Shown here: in pieces, positions 35,824 through 43,674 of the stretch
Layout of the letters: the number at the start of each line of letters is the position of its first letter
Position numbering within the stretch: position 1 is the first letter of the stretch
From: Actinomycetes bacterium
GTDB taxonomy: Bacteria; Actinomycetota; Actinomycetes; Mycobacteriales; Mycobacteriaceae
Reading direction: 5' to 3'
NCBI GenBank assembly: GCA_023461275.1
Contig: JAEYMI010000048.1
Coordinates: forward strand, 186,001 to 250,000
Length of the DNA stretch: 64,000 bases
Translations under genes and position numbers: made by a program
The notes under the pieces: generated by a model
What the model saw: only the letters and a program-made list of their open reading frames with translations
Told to the model about the DNA's origin: nothing
Database searches by the model: none

Positions 35824-37727
35824 GACGATGCTCCCACTGGTTCCGCGGCGGAACCGTCGAGGTGGTCGAGAAGTCCGGTCAGCGTAGCCACGGCATCAAT
35901 GCCGACCCGCAGGGAGCCGTCGGGACGATCGGTGGCATCGGCCGGCCATTCCTTCTCGGGACCGGCCAGCAGTACCGTGGCGACACCCGCGGCGCGGACC
36001 GCGGCCAGTGCGGCGGGGCCGTCGTCGGCGTAGCGCGCCTTGGCACCGCACAGCACCGCGATCGGTGACGGCGTTTCGGTGAGCACGCCGGCGATCGAGT
36101 CGGGCGTGACGGGCCCGGGATTGACCGCATCGATGCCACCGGAGGCGAGCAGGTTGGCCACAAAGGTGGTGCGCGCATTGTGCTCGGCGATCGGCCCGAG
36201 CGGAATCAGTACCACTCGCGGCCGGGTGCCGGTGGCCGCCAGAGCGGCGTCCGAACGGTCTCGCAACGCTTCGAAGTGTCGGGCGACGCGGGCGAGTTTC
36301 GGAGTGGCGGTGGCCAATTCGGTGGTCGCACTGATGGCGTCGCCGTACGGCTTTTCGGCCAGGTTGGGGAATTCATTGACCCCGGTGACCGAGATCCGAC
36401 GATGCGCCACCTCGACGTCACGACGCTCGAGCGAGGCGGTGACCTTCTCGGCGACCCATCCACTCTCGAGTGCTGACAGGTATCCCCCGGCAGCTTCGAT
36501 CTCGGTGAACACGGCCCAGGCGTTGGCGGCCAGATCATCGGTGAGCGATTCGACGTACCAGGAGCCGCCGGCCGGATCCAGCACCCGGCCGAGATTGGAC
36601 TCCTCGAGCAGCAATAGTTGAGTGTTGCGGGCGATGCGCCGGGAGAAGGTGGCACTGGAGGTGCGGGCACCGGCGGGCAACGCCGCATCGAAACCGAGCA
36701 CGGTGACCTGATCGGCACCGCCCACGCCCGCGCCGAATGCCGCAATGGTGGTGCGGAGCATGTTGACCCACGGATCACGCTGAGTGGCGATCGACAGGTC
36801 GGTGACCGCGTGGGTGATGGCGCCACCGGCCTCCGGCGCACCGAGCACCTGCGCGACGCGAGACCAGATCCGGCGCAGCGCACGTAGTTTCGCGATCACC
36901 GCGAACTGGTCGTCACCGACGCTGACGCCAAAGCTGATCTGGCCGAGCGCATCTGCGATGCTCAGGCCGCCGACGGTGAGATCACGCAGGTGGGTGACCG
37001 CCGCCGCGACCGACAGTGCCAACTCGAGTCCGTCGTCGGCGCCCGCGGTGGCGAAGTCGGTGCCGTCGACGCGGAAGGTGCGGACACCGCTACCCGCCAC
37101 GTCGACCGCGAGTGCCACCGCCTCGGCCGCGGAGACCGTCGGGCGCGAAGAGAAGGCCGCGGTCAACGGCGACAGGCCCAGGGAGACGAGGGTGGCGACG
37201 TCAGTCCCCCGCGCGGACTCGGGCAGGACATCCAGTAATGCCCGTGCCGCAGCGATGCCGTCGGAACCGGCGTCGAGCGTGATCGGGATCAGGTCGAGGA
37301 GAACATCGTCGAGTGCGGCGCTGACGTCCTCGGGGCGTAGGTGGTCGCCGATCGACAACCACAGCCCGCTCGCACCGTTGCCGAGTGCGGTGAGGATTGC
37401 CTCGTTCAGATCGGCGACGGACCCGGCGGCTTCGTCGCCGAATCGTTCCGTGACCCGCCAGCCCATCACCACATCGCGTGCCGGGTCCGCGCCGCGCACG
37501 AACGGGAAGTGTCCGGGTAGGCCCGGTTCGTCGGCCTCATCGCGACGGGTATAGAGCGGTCGGATGGTGAGACCGTCGGGTGTGGCCGTCGACAACAGTT
37601 CTTCGGCCGATCCGGGAAGTTCGTCGACGGTGATCCGACGCGATTTGGCAAGTACGGCAGCCGCACTCGCCGACCAGGCGGCGTACGCCTCATCGAGTGA
37701 CCTGGACGACATGTCGGGCTCTGCCAT
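35820..37727 (-). CDS. mutA: Methylmalonyl-CoA mutase small subunit
   Basis: This 635-aa protein is the non-catalytic partner of MutB. It has the same overall layout (SLSLRTHS-type barrel region replaced, RRIARNTQLLLLEESNLGRVLDPAGGSWYVE in the middle) but lacks the DxHxxG cobalamin motif in its C-terminal domain, as expected for the small subunit. ATG 37727 (MAEPDMSS) is preferred. A GTG 12 bp upstream directly abuts the GGAGG sequence and is too close to use it. It is first in the mutA-mutB-meaB operon. Confidence 0.93.
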   Translation of the reverse strand: MAEPDMSSRSLDEAYAAWSASAAAVLAKSRRITVDELPGSAEELLSTATPDGLTIRPLYTRRDEADEPGLPGHFPFVRGADPARDVVMGWRVTERFGDEAAGSVADLNEAILTALGNGASGLWLSIGDHLRPEDVSAALDDVLLDLIPITLDAGSDGIAAARALLDVLPESARGTDVATLVSLGLSPLTAAFSSRPTVSAAEAVALAVDVAGSGVRTFRVDGTDFATAGADDGLELALSVAAAVTHLRDLTVGGLSIADALGQISFGVSVGDDQFAVIAKLRALRRIWSRVAQVLGAPEAGGAITHAVTDLSIATQRDPWVNMLRTTIAAFGAGVGGADQVTVLGFDAALPAGARTSSATFSRRIARNTQLLLLEESNLGRVLDPAGGSWYVESLTDDLAANAWAVFTEIEAAGGYLSALESGWVAEKVTASLERRDVEVAHRRISVTGVNEFPNLAEKPYGDAISATTELATATPKLARVARHFEALRDRSDAALAATGTRPRVVLIPLGPIAEHNARTTFVANLLASGGIDAVNPGPVTPDSIAGVLTETPSPIAVLCGAKARYADDGPAALAAVRAAGVATVLLAGPEKEWPADATDRPDGSLRVGIDAVATLTGLLDHLDGSAAEPVGASS

Positions 37728-37852
37728 GCGGTAACGCACCTCCGGGTGGTTCAGACGAGAGAGTCACCCGACACTAGCCGATCAATCGCTCGGTCACCTA
37801 GGGAGGGACCGGACGGTCGGGTCCGGTGGTCGGCGCGAGTGCGATCACCGGT

Positions 37853-37882
37853 CGATCACAGTAGGTTAGGCGATCACAGTAG
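37853..37882. repeat. Direct repeat upstream of VTT-family gene
   Basis: CGATCACAGTAG occurs twice, separated by GTTAGG (18-bp period), in the 164-bp gap between the divergent mutA and VTT genes. The first copy plus the spacer gives a half iron-box (GTAGGTTAGGC) with a poor second half. It may be a regulator site or promoter element. No function can be assigned. Confidence 0.5.
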
Positions 37883-37891
37883 AGTGGGCCG

Positions 37892-38635
37892 GTGCCCGAC
37901 GCGACTCCTTCTCGCCGTACCGGCGAGTCGGCGGTCGGCGAATCGGCGGTCGGCGAATCGGTACCCGAACCGCTACCCCGGCGTACCCATACGATCCGCA
38001 ATGCCGTCGTCGCCCTGGCTGCGATCGTGGCCTTGCTGATCGTGTCCTACCTCCTGCCGATCCCGTCGGTATCGAGTGTGCGGGCCTGGGGCGACGGTCT
38101 GGGTCCGGCGTTCGTCTGGGTGTTCTTCGCCGCGTACGCCGTGATCACCGTGTTCCCGATCCCGCGCACCGTGTTCACCGTCATGTCGGGCATCTTCTTC
38201 GGCCCTGGCATCGGTCTCGTCGGTGCGATGATCGCCACGACCATCGCTGCCACTGTCGCTTTTCTCGCTGCCCGCGCGTTGGGGCGTTCGCGGGTACAAC
38301 GCCATCTGACCAAGCCGGTGATGCGGACCATCGATTACCGATTGGCCGTCCGCGGCTGGCTGGCCGTGGGCTCGTTGCGGCTCATTCCGGTCTGTCCGTT
38401 CTGGCTGCTGAACTATTGCGCGGGACTGTCTGCGGTGCGATTCGTCCCCTTCCTGGTGGCCACGGTGATCGCGACCTTCCCGGGCACGGCGGCCGTGGTC
38501 TTTCTCGGTGACGCACTCACCGGCCGGAGCAATCCCGCACTGCTGATACTGAGCGGCTTGTTCTTCGCCATTGGCGTGATCGGCCTGATCGTTGATGCAC
38601 GCGTCCCTGTTCTGCGGCAGTCACACGATCAGTAA
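37892..38635 (+). CDS. VTT/TVP38-TMEM64 family membrane protein
   Basis: The 247-aa protein starts with a GESAVGESAVGES repeat (15-bp tandem units in the DNA), then has five or six membrane segments with the family signature FPIPRTVFTVMSGIFFGPGIG and the RLIPVCPFWLLNYCAGLS segment. VTT proteins are putative lipid scramblases or transporters. In mycobacteria a homologue sits next to mutA in the same divergent orientation. GTG 37892 is assumed as start. A later start after the repeat cannot be excluded. Confidence 0.82.
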   Translation: MPDATPSRRTGESAVGESAVGESVPEPLPRRTHTIRNAVVALAAIVALLIVSYLLPIPSVSSVRAWGDGLGPAFVWVFFAAYAVITVFPIPRTVFTVMSGIFFGPGIGLVGAMIATTIAATVAFLAARALGRSRVQRHLTKPVMRTIDYRLAVRGWLAVGSLRLIPVCPFWLLNYCAGLSAVRFVPFLVATVIATFPGTAAVVFLGDALTGRSNPALLILSGLFFAIGVIGLIVDARVPVLRQSHDQ

Positions 38636-38707
38636 CAAGCTAATAGACTTGATTCGTTATAAACAAGTCATATGACTTGATCTATCACAGACAAGGCTAT
38701 AGCCTTT
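38636..38707. promoter_or_regulatory. Three evenly spaced palindromic operator-like sites
   Basis: CAAGCTAATAGACTTG (38636-38651), CAAGTCATATGACTTG (38664-38679, perfect palindrome) and CAAGGCTATAGCCTTT (38692-38707, perfect over 14 bp) are spaced exactly 28 bp apart. They follow the VTT stop codon at once and end 34 bp before the SatD-like gene. The region is strongly AT-rich compared with its surroundings. These are likely binding sites for the SatD-like protein or another dimeric regulator. Confidence 0.75.
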
Positions 38708-38741
38708 AGTAACCTGAGTGTCGGTGGAAGGTGGTCGAATC

Positions 38742-39335
38742 GTGTTCGTGATGACAGTGGACCAACGCGGCAGCCGAGCCGACTCCGACCGGGTCGAGGA
38801 CCTCCTGGCGCGGGTCGCCGGCACGCCGGTGGTCCGTGCATTCGAACGAACCGCCGGTGATGAGGTGCAGGCCGTCATCGCCGATGCCGACCCCGTCGTC
38901 GACCTCGCCATGCTCCTCGCCGACGACGGCCACTGGAGTATCGGTATCGGAGTGGGCGCGGTCGAACTACCACTCCCGGCGAGCACCCGCGCGGGACGGG
39001 GTCCGGCCTTCGAATTCGCGCGGGACGCCGTTGAGGCCGCCAAGAACTCCCATCCGCCGATCGCCGTCCGGGGCGAGCCCGATGAACAGGCCCGATACGC
39101 ACAAACCGCCCTTCGTCTGCTCATTGGTATCACCACCACCCGATCCGACGCGGGTCGCGAAGCGGTCAGACTGATCCATGCCGGGATGAGTCAGGTCGGC
39201 GCGGCCGAGCGGCTGGGCATCAGCCAGCAGGCGATGTCGCAGCGGCTGCGCGCGGCCCGATGGGATAGCGAGCAGCCGGCACGCGAACTGGCTGTCGAAC
39301 TGCTGCGCCAAGCGGATTCGGCGGCGGCCCGATGA
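38742..39335 (+). CDS. SatD-like regulator with C-terminal helix-turn-helix
   Basis: The 197-aa protein starts VFVMTVDQRGSRADSDRVEDLL, which matches the SatD family opening. It ends with an HTH (SQVGAAERLGISQQAMSQRLRAARW, about residues 150-175). SatD-type proteins are poorly characterised and usually sit next to a small membrane protein, as here. GTG 38742 was chosen because GGAAGGTGG lies 8 bp upstream and the conserved opening starts there. A GTG at 38718 would overlap that ribosome-binding site. Three palindromes directly upstream suggest autoregulation (inference). The stop overlaps the start of the next gene (ATGA). Confidence 0.8.
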   Translation: MFVMTVDQRGSRADSDRVEDLLARVAGTPVVRAFERTAGDEVQAVIADADPVVDLAMLLADDGHWSIGIGVGAVELPLPASTRAGRGPAFEFARDAVEAAKNSHPPIAVRGEPDEQARYAQTALRLLIGITTTRSDAGREAVRLIHAGMSQVGAAERLGISQQAMSQRLRAARWDSEQPARELAVELLRQADSAAAR

Positions 39336-39901
39336 TCGTCGCCGCCATCGTCATCATCTGGACCATTCCGTTGGTCTCGTGCGTCGCCGCGCTGTTGCGT
39401 CGTCGGCACGGCGAATCTCTCCGGCTCGACGCGGCGACGACGGTCATACTCACCGGGATAGCCCTCGTGGCAGCAACCCTGGCCACGTCCGGGACCGCCC
39501 ACGGCGTCGCCGTCGTCGGGGCAACGGTCGGAACGTGGCTCGCAGCCGTAGCCGGTGGCGGACCGGTGGTGCGGGTCGTGTTGCGCGCCGGCGGTGTCAC
39601 CTCCGGCGACGAGGACAACCGTGGTCACACCGATTCGCCCGCGGGCGCCGATGAGAAGACGACCACGTCGGCACCGCTGCACGGCGGCCGTCTGATCGGC
39701 TTCCTCGAACGCGGTGCGGTGGCGGGCACGCTGCTCCTGGGCTGGCCGGAAGGCCTCGCGATCATTCTCGCGGTGAAAAGCCTTGCGCGTTACCCGGAGC
39801 TACGGGCACCCCACGCCAGCGAACAGTTCATCATCGGAACCTTCACCTCGGTCCTCTGGGCGTCCGGGATCTCCGGCATCGGATACCTGATCCTGCACTG
39901 A
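39332..39901 (+). CDS. Small membrane protein, partner of SatD-like gene
   Basis: The 189-aa protein has two N-terminal membrane segments, a hydrophilic Gly/Asp/Thr-rich linker (about residues 90-115) and two more hydrophobic segments (FLERGAVAGTLLLGWPEGLAIILAVKSLARY and a final SVLWASGISGIGYLILH). It is translationally coupled to the SatD-like gene. The function is unknown. The fixed pairing suggests that the regulator and membrane protein act together, perhaps sensing envelope state. Confidence 0.75.
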   Translation: MIVAAIVIIWTIPLVSCVAALLRRRHGESLRLDAATTVILTGIALVAATLATSGTAHGVAVVGATVGTWLAAVAGGGPVVRVVLRAGGVTSGDEDNRGHTDSPAGADEKTTTSAPLHGGRLIGFLERGAVAGTLLLGWPEGLAIILAVKSLARYPELRAPHASEQFIIGTFTSVLWASGISGIGYLILH

Positions 39902-39918
39902 CCGCGCTGCACCGAAGG

Positions 39919-41103
39919 CTATGACGACGGTTCGGACGGCGGCGGCGACCACACCTGCTCCGGCACCGCGCTGCCACTGATCTGTTCGACAGGCACCCGT
40001 GGGGCGACCTCGGGTGCCACCGGGGTCCGGGCCACCGCCTCGGCCTCGGCGACGGCTTGGGCAACCTTGGGATCAGATGCCAACGAGAACCAGTCCTCGG
40101 TCTCCGACTCGTCCACCGGCGGCACGTCCTCGTCGGATGCCTCGTACCGGAACACTCCGTCGTCGCCCTGCACGCCGAACGACTTCGCGAAACCCTGAAG
40201 GGCCGAACCGAAATCCGACGGCACCACCCACACCTTGGACCCGTCGCCCTTGGCCATTTCCGGCAACTGCTGCAGGTACTGATATGCCAACAGTTCCGGC
40301 GTCGGCTTGCTCGCCTTGATCGCCGCAAATGTCTTCTCGATGGCCTTGGCCTCACCCTGGGCGCGCAGGTACTGCGCGGCCCGGTCACCTTGGGCCCGCA
40401 GGATGCGGGACTGCCGATCGGCTTCTGCCCCGAGAATCGCCGCCTGCTTGGCACCCTCGGCCGCCAGGATCTGGCTCTGTTTGTTGCCCTCGGCGGTCTT
40501 GATCGCGGACTCGCGCTGTCCCTCGGCCGCCAGGATGGTCGCCCGCTTCTCGCGGTCGGCCTTCATCTGCTTCTCCATCGATTCCTGGATCGAGGGCGGC
40601 GGCATGATCGACTTCAGTTCCACTCGCGCGACCCGCAAGCCCCAGCGTCCGGTGGCCTCGTCGAGCACTCCACGCAACTGACCGTTGATGGAATCACGGG
40701 AGGTCAGGGTCTCCTCCAAGGTCATGCCGCCGACCACGTTTCGCAATGTGGTGATGGTCAGCTGCTCGACACCGGCGATGTAGTTGTCGATCTCGTACAC
40801 CGCGGCCTGGGGGTTGGTCACCTGGAAGTAGACGACGGTGTCGATCGAGAGCGTCAGGTTGTCCTCGGTGATCACCGGCTGCGGCGGGAACGACACGACC
40901 CGTTCACGGATGTCCACCCGCGCCCGGATCCGGTCGATGAACGGCAAGAGCAGCGTCAGCTGACCTGAAACGGTGCGGGTGTACCGGCCGAGTCGCTCGA
41001 TGACCGCCGCCTCAGCCTGCGGGATCAGTGCCACCGATTTCACCAGGGTCACCACCACCAGTAACACCAGCAGGACCAATACGGCCAATCCGAAGAACTC
41101 CAC
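39919..41103 (-). CDS. SPFH/Band 7 membrane protein (stomatin-prohibitin type)
   Basis: The 394-aa protein has one N-terminal membrane segment (FFGLAVLVLLVLLVVVTLV), an SPFH domain (AVIERLGRYTRTVSGQL to VARVELKSIMPP) and a long coiled region with repeated ILAAEG-type units (about residues 185-255). The C-terminal tail is acidic and Pro-rich. SPFH proteins form membrane scaffolds, often with NfeD-type partners. Here the NfeD-like gene lies 6 bp upstream, so the two form a standard pair. The same pair occurs at this place in mycobacteria. Confidence 0.92.
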   Translation of the reverse strand: MEFFGLAVLVLLVLLVVVTLVKSVALIPQAEAAVIERLGRYTRTVSGQLTLLLPFIDRIRARVDIRERVVSFPPQPVITEDNLTLSIDTVVYFQVTNPQAAVYEIDNYIAGVEQLTITTLRNVVGGMTLEETLTSRDSINGQLRGVLDEATGRWGLRVARVELKSIMPPPSIQESMEKQMKADREKRATILAAEGQRESAIKTAEGNKQSQILAAEGAKQAAILGAEADRQSRILRAQGDRAAQYLRAQGEAKAIEKTFAAIKASKPTPELLAYQYLQQLPEMAKGDGSKVWVVPSDFGSALQGFAKSFGVQGDDGVFRYEASDEDVPPVDESETEDWFSLASDPKVAQAVAEAEAVARTPVAPEVAPRVPVEQISGSAVPEQVWSPPPSEPSS

Positions 41104-41109
41104 GTTCCG

Positions 41110-41538
41110 TCACCCTCTCCATACGACGGCGGTCGCGCCGTCGATCTCGACCACGGTCACCTGCGTGCCGGCCTCGATGACGTCGGAGGGGTCCATCGAT
41201 CGCGCCGACCAGACGTCGCCGCCGATCTTGACCCTGCCGTCCCGGGAATCGACCCGCTCGGTCACCGTGGCGTGCTTACCGGGCAATGCCTCGGTGTTGG
41301 TCAGCAGTTGCGGACGGCTCAGCATGTGCCGTTTGGCGACCGGCCGGACCATCACCAGCAACAGGACCGACACGACGGCGAACACCACACCGTCGACCCA
41401 GATCGGCGCATCGAACAGGTAGTCGACGCCTGCCGCGGCGGCCGCACCGCCGCCCAGCATGAGCAGCACGAGCTCACCGCCGAACATCTCGGCGATGACG
41501 AGAACCAACGCGGCCGCAAGCCAGAGCAATGCGCTCAT
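41110..41538 (-). CDS. NfeD-like membrane protein
   Basis: The 142-aa protein has three membrane segments (LLWLAAALVLVIAEMF, a Gly/Ala-rich second and VVFAVVSVLLLVMV third) and a soluble C-terminal OB-fold-like domain (ATVTERVDSRDGRVKIGGDVWSAR). This is the short NfeD class that works with SPFH proteins. The next gene downstream (6 bp) is the SPFH protein, so they are an operon. Confidence 0.9.
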   Translation of the reverse strand: MSALLWLAAALVLVIAEMFGGELVLLMLGGGAAAAAGVDYLFDAPIWVDGVVFAVVSVLLLVMVRPVAKRHMLSRPQLLTNTEALPGKHATVTERVDSRDGRVKIGGDVWSARSMDPSDVIEAGTQVTVVEIDGATAVVWRG

Positions 41539-41590
41539 GAGTCCAGTCTGCCAGATGCCGCACGCGTCACGGCTGACATGACGTCCACCG

Positions 41591-42430
41591 CTACACGCTC
41601 GGCGGTTGCGCCTCCGCAGCGGTCACGAAGTCGATCAGTTCCTCCACCGACCTCAGCAGGTCAACCTCGAGATCCCGGTAGCTCGACACCCCGGAAAGCA
41701 CTCGTCGCCATCCGTCTTGCGGTGTGCCCCAACCCAATCGGCGACACACGCCGGTCTTCCAGTCCTCACCACGCGGCACCTTCGGCCACGCCGGGATCCG
41801 TACCGACGACGGCTTGACCGCCTCCCAGACGTCGATGTAGGGGTGCCCGCACACCAGCACGTGCTCGGACAGTCCCTCGGTGAGTCTGGCCTCCTTGGAT
41901 CCGGCGACCAGATGGTCGACCAGAACTCCGGCCCGTCGATGGGGCGCCGGATCGAACTGCGCGAGTGCGCTGTCGAGGTTGTCCAGTCCGTCGAGGCCGA
42001 TCACCACCACTCCCTCGGCCCGCAGATCGTCTCCCCACACACGTTCCACCAGAGTCGCGTCGTGCACGCCTTCGACGAAGATCCGGCTGGCACGCGCCTG
42101 CCGGGCCCGCCGGTCGACCGCCCGCCGTGAACCCGACGCGGTCATCGTCGGGCCGGCCGGAGCCGTACGCTTGGGGCGCACCAATGTCACCGGGTTGCCG
42201 TCGACGAGGAAGGCGGCCGGCCGCATCGGAAAGACGCGCACCCGACCGTGGCGATCCTCCAGGCGAACCACATCGCCGTCGTAGCTCTTCTCGAATCCCA
42301 CGACGGCACCACAGAATCCGCTGCCGGCATCCTCGACGACGAGATCGGCGATGGCGGCCATCTCCGGTATCTGACGACGTGGACGGTGCGGCTTCTTGAG
42401 CACGTCGCGGCCATAGCGGTCATCGGTCAC
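41591..42430 (-). CDS. DUF3097 family protein
   Basis: The 279-aa protein matches the actinobacterial DUF3097 family: YGRDVLKKPHRPRRQIPEM near the start, a central RIFVEGVHDATLVERVWGDDLRAEGV segment and VLVCGHPYIDVWEAVKP. The central part is reminiscent of Toprim-like folds (Glu in VEGVHD; Asp in VLVDHLV), but activity is unknown. GTG 42430 starts a typical family N-terminus. Upstream extension would run into the divergent gene at 42.5 kb. Confidence 0.85.
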   Translation of the reverse strand: MTDDRYGRDVLKKPHRPRRQIPEMAAIADLVVEDAGSGFCGAVVGFEKSYDGDVVRLEDRHGRVRVFPMRPAAFLVDGNPVTLVRPKRTAPAGPTMTASGSRRAVDRRARQARASRIFVEGVHDATLVERVWGDDLRAEGVVVIGLDGLDNLDSALAQFDPAPHRRAGVLVDHLVAGSKEARLTEGLSEHVLVCGHPYIDVWEAVKPSSVRIPAWPKVPRGEDWKTGVCRRLGWGTPQDGWRRVLSGVSSYRDLEVDLLRSVEELIDFVTAAEAQPPSV

Positions 42431-42512
42431 GCGGGCCACCTTACGATCCGATCGAGCGGTCCGGTCCGCTCGACACGCCCACAACGGCGAGCATCGGTAT
42501 CGTGGTCTCGCG

Positions 42513-43307
42513 ATGACAAGTCTCGACCTTCCGGTATCCGGCCCAGCCTGGCCCACGTGCGCACTCGGCGCCTGGGCTGCTGCGTGGCGGTCCGGACACT
42601 GCTCCCCCGACGATGTCGCCGACGTCCTGGGCGAGTTCGCCGACCGGCACATCCTCGACGACGCCGAATCGCCGGCCCCGGTAGGCGCCGACGACCGGCT
42701 GGCCATTCTCGCGTTGCTGCGCCGCGCCTCGTCGATCGGTGTCCGCCTACCGTCCGCCGGTGCGCCGCAAGGCCTTCCACCGGGCGCAGCGACAACCGCA
42801 GCCTTCCACAGCGGCGAAGTCCTCGTCGTCGACGACGGCGGGCACGAACCGCTCGCACTGCTTCCGACCCTCGGCGACACCGTGTGCCGGTGGGCGCTCC
42901 GTCGATTTCCCGCGCCTCCGGCCGCCGACGATGGCCACGGTCTCGGTCAGGTTGAGTACGACCTCATCCAGGCCGTCCGCGAAGGTGCCGAGATCATCGG
43001 CCGCCTCGGCGACACCGGCGTGCGCAGCAGGTCCCGCGGGACCGACATCCGCACATCGATCGCGCGGATGACCACACACCTGCAGGTATTGATGCCGCCA
43101 CACGACAATTCCCGCGCGACCCGCATCCTGGAATCGGCCGCACAGGTCGAGGCGGTGCTGCGGGTCGCGACCTCGAATCAGATCACCGTCGGCGCCACCG
43201 CGGTCCACCATGACCTCACCGATGGCCATGTACGACAACTATTTTCGCTGACGCGCTCGGCCCGCGCCGCAGCCGTGAACGCGGTCATCCGCGACTTCGC
43301 GCGATAG
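42513..43307 (+). CDS. Conserved actinobacterial hypothetical protein
   Basis: This 264-aa soluble protein has no motif that I can assign. In position and orientation it corresponds to the conserved hypothetical gene between ferrochelatase and nfeD in M. tuberculosis (Rv1486c, from memory). The sequence has an N-terminal helical half, a strand-rich middle (GEVLVVDDGGHEPLALLP) and a helical C-terminus. Divergent from DUF3097. A clear hairpin lies just behind the stop codon. Confidence 0.75.
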   Translation: MTSLDLPVSGPAWPTCALGAWAAAWRSGHCSPDDVADVLGEFADRHILDDAESPAPVGADDRLAILALLRRASSIGVRLPSAGAPQGLPPGAATTAAFHSGEVLVVDDGGHEPLALLPTLGDTVCRWALRRFPAPPAADDGHGLGQVEYDLIQAVREGAEIIGRLGDTGVRSRSRGTDIRTSIARMTTHLQVLMPPHDNSRATRILESAAQVEAVLRVATSNQITVGATAVHHDLTDGHVRQLFSLTRSARAAAVNAVIRDFAR

Positions 43308-43320
43308 AAAAGCCTACTTC

Positions 43321-43349
43321 GACCGGCCGCCCCTCAGTGGCGGCCGGTC
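43321..43349. terminator. Hairpin terminator after conserved hypothetical gene
   Basis: GACCGGCCGCC and GGCGGCCGGTC form a perfect 11-bp GC-rich stem with a 7-base loop (CCTCAGT), starting 14 bp after the stop codon. There is no T-tract. It marks the left edge of the AT-richer island. Confidence 0.75.
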
Positions 43350-43503
43350 AATGCATCCGATTTTCGCAGAGTAGTGACACATAGCGAAGATTCTTGGCGC
43401 TTACGTCAAAACCTTCCCACCTTTCCAGGACATGTAACTCGCACATGGCAATCGCATACGTGAGAATGGTCAAATTAAGCCACCCCAAGGAAAGGTTCCC
43501 GAT

Positions 43504-43596
43504 ATGAGTGAAATCGCAGTAATCGTCGTGCTCGCAATTGCATTCGGCGCGATGTGCGGGTACATGTACGCCAAATCAATCTACTTGCACAAATGA
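43504..43596 (+). CDS. 30-aa single-pass membrane miniprotein
   Basis: The short ORF encodes 30 residues: MSEIAVIVVLAIAFGAMCGY, then MYAKSIYLHK. It has one hydrophobic segment and a basic C-terminus. AAGGAAAGG lies eight bases upstream of the ATG, a better ribosome-binding site than most genes in the window have. A strong hairpin follows 36 bp after the stop, making a compact gene-terminator unit. It could be a membrane-active small protein, for example a toxin-like or regulatory peptide, but nothing identifies a function. Base composition is AT-richer than the flanks. Confidence 0.55.
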   Translation: MSEIAVIVVLAIAFGAMCGYMYAKSIYLHK

Positions 43597-43632
43597 CTCG
43601 GACTCGCTAGCAAAAAGTCCGAATGCCACCCT

Positions 43633-43674
43633 GAAATAGTTCCAGATCTCGCATTCGAGGTCTGGAACTATTTC
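43633..43674. terminator. 19-bp hairpin terminator, probably bidirectional
   Basis: GAAATAGTTCCAGATCTCG pairs with CGAGGTCTGGAACTATTTC through 19 base pairs (one G-T wobble) around a CATT tetraloop. The stem has A-runs on one side and T-runs on the other, so it can end transcription from both the miniprotein gene (plus) and the 490-aa gene (minus), whose stop codon touches it. Confidence 0.85.

Noticed and set aside
37861..37879. GTAGGTTAGGCGATCACAG before the VTT gene as an iron box
   Set aside because: Only the left half matches. The right half fails, and the sequence is explained by the direct repeat CGATCACAGTAG.
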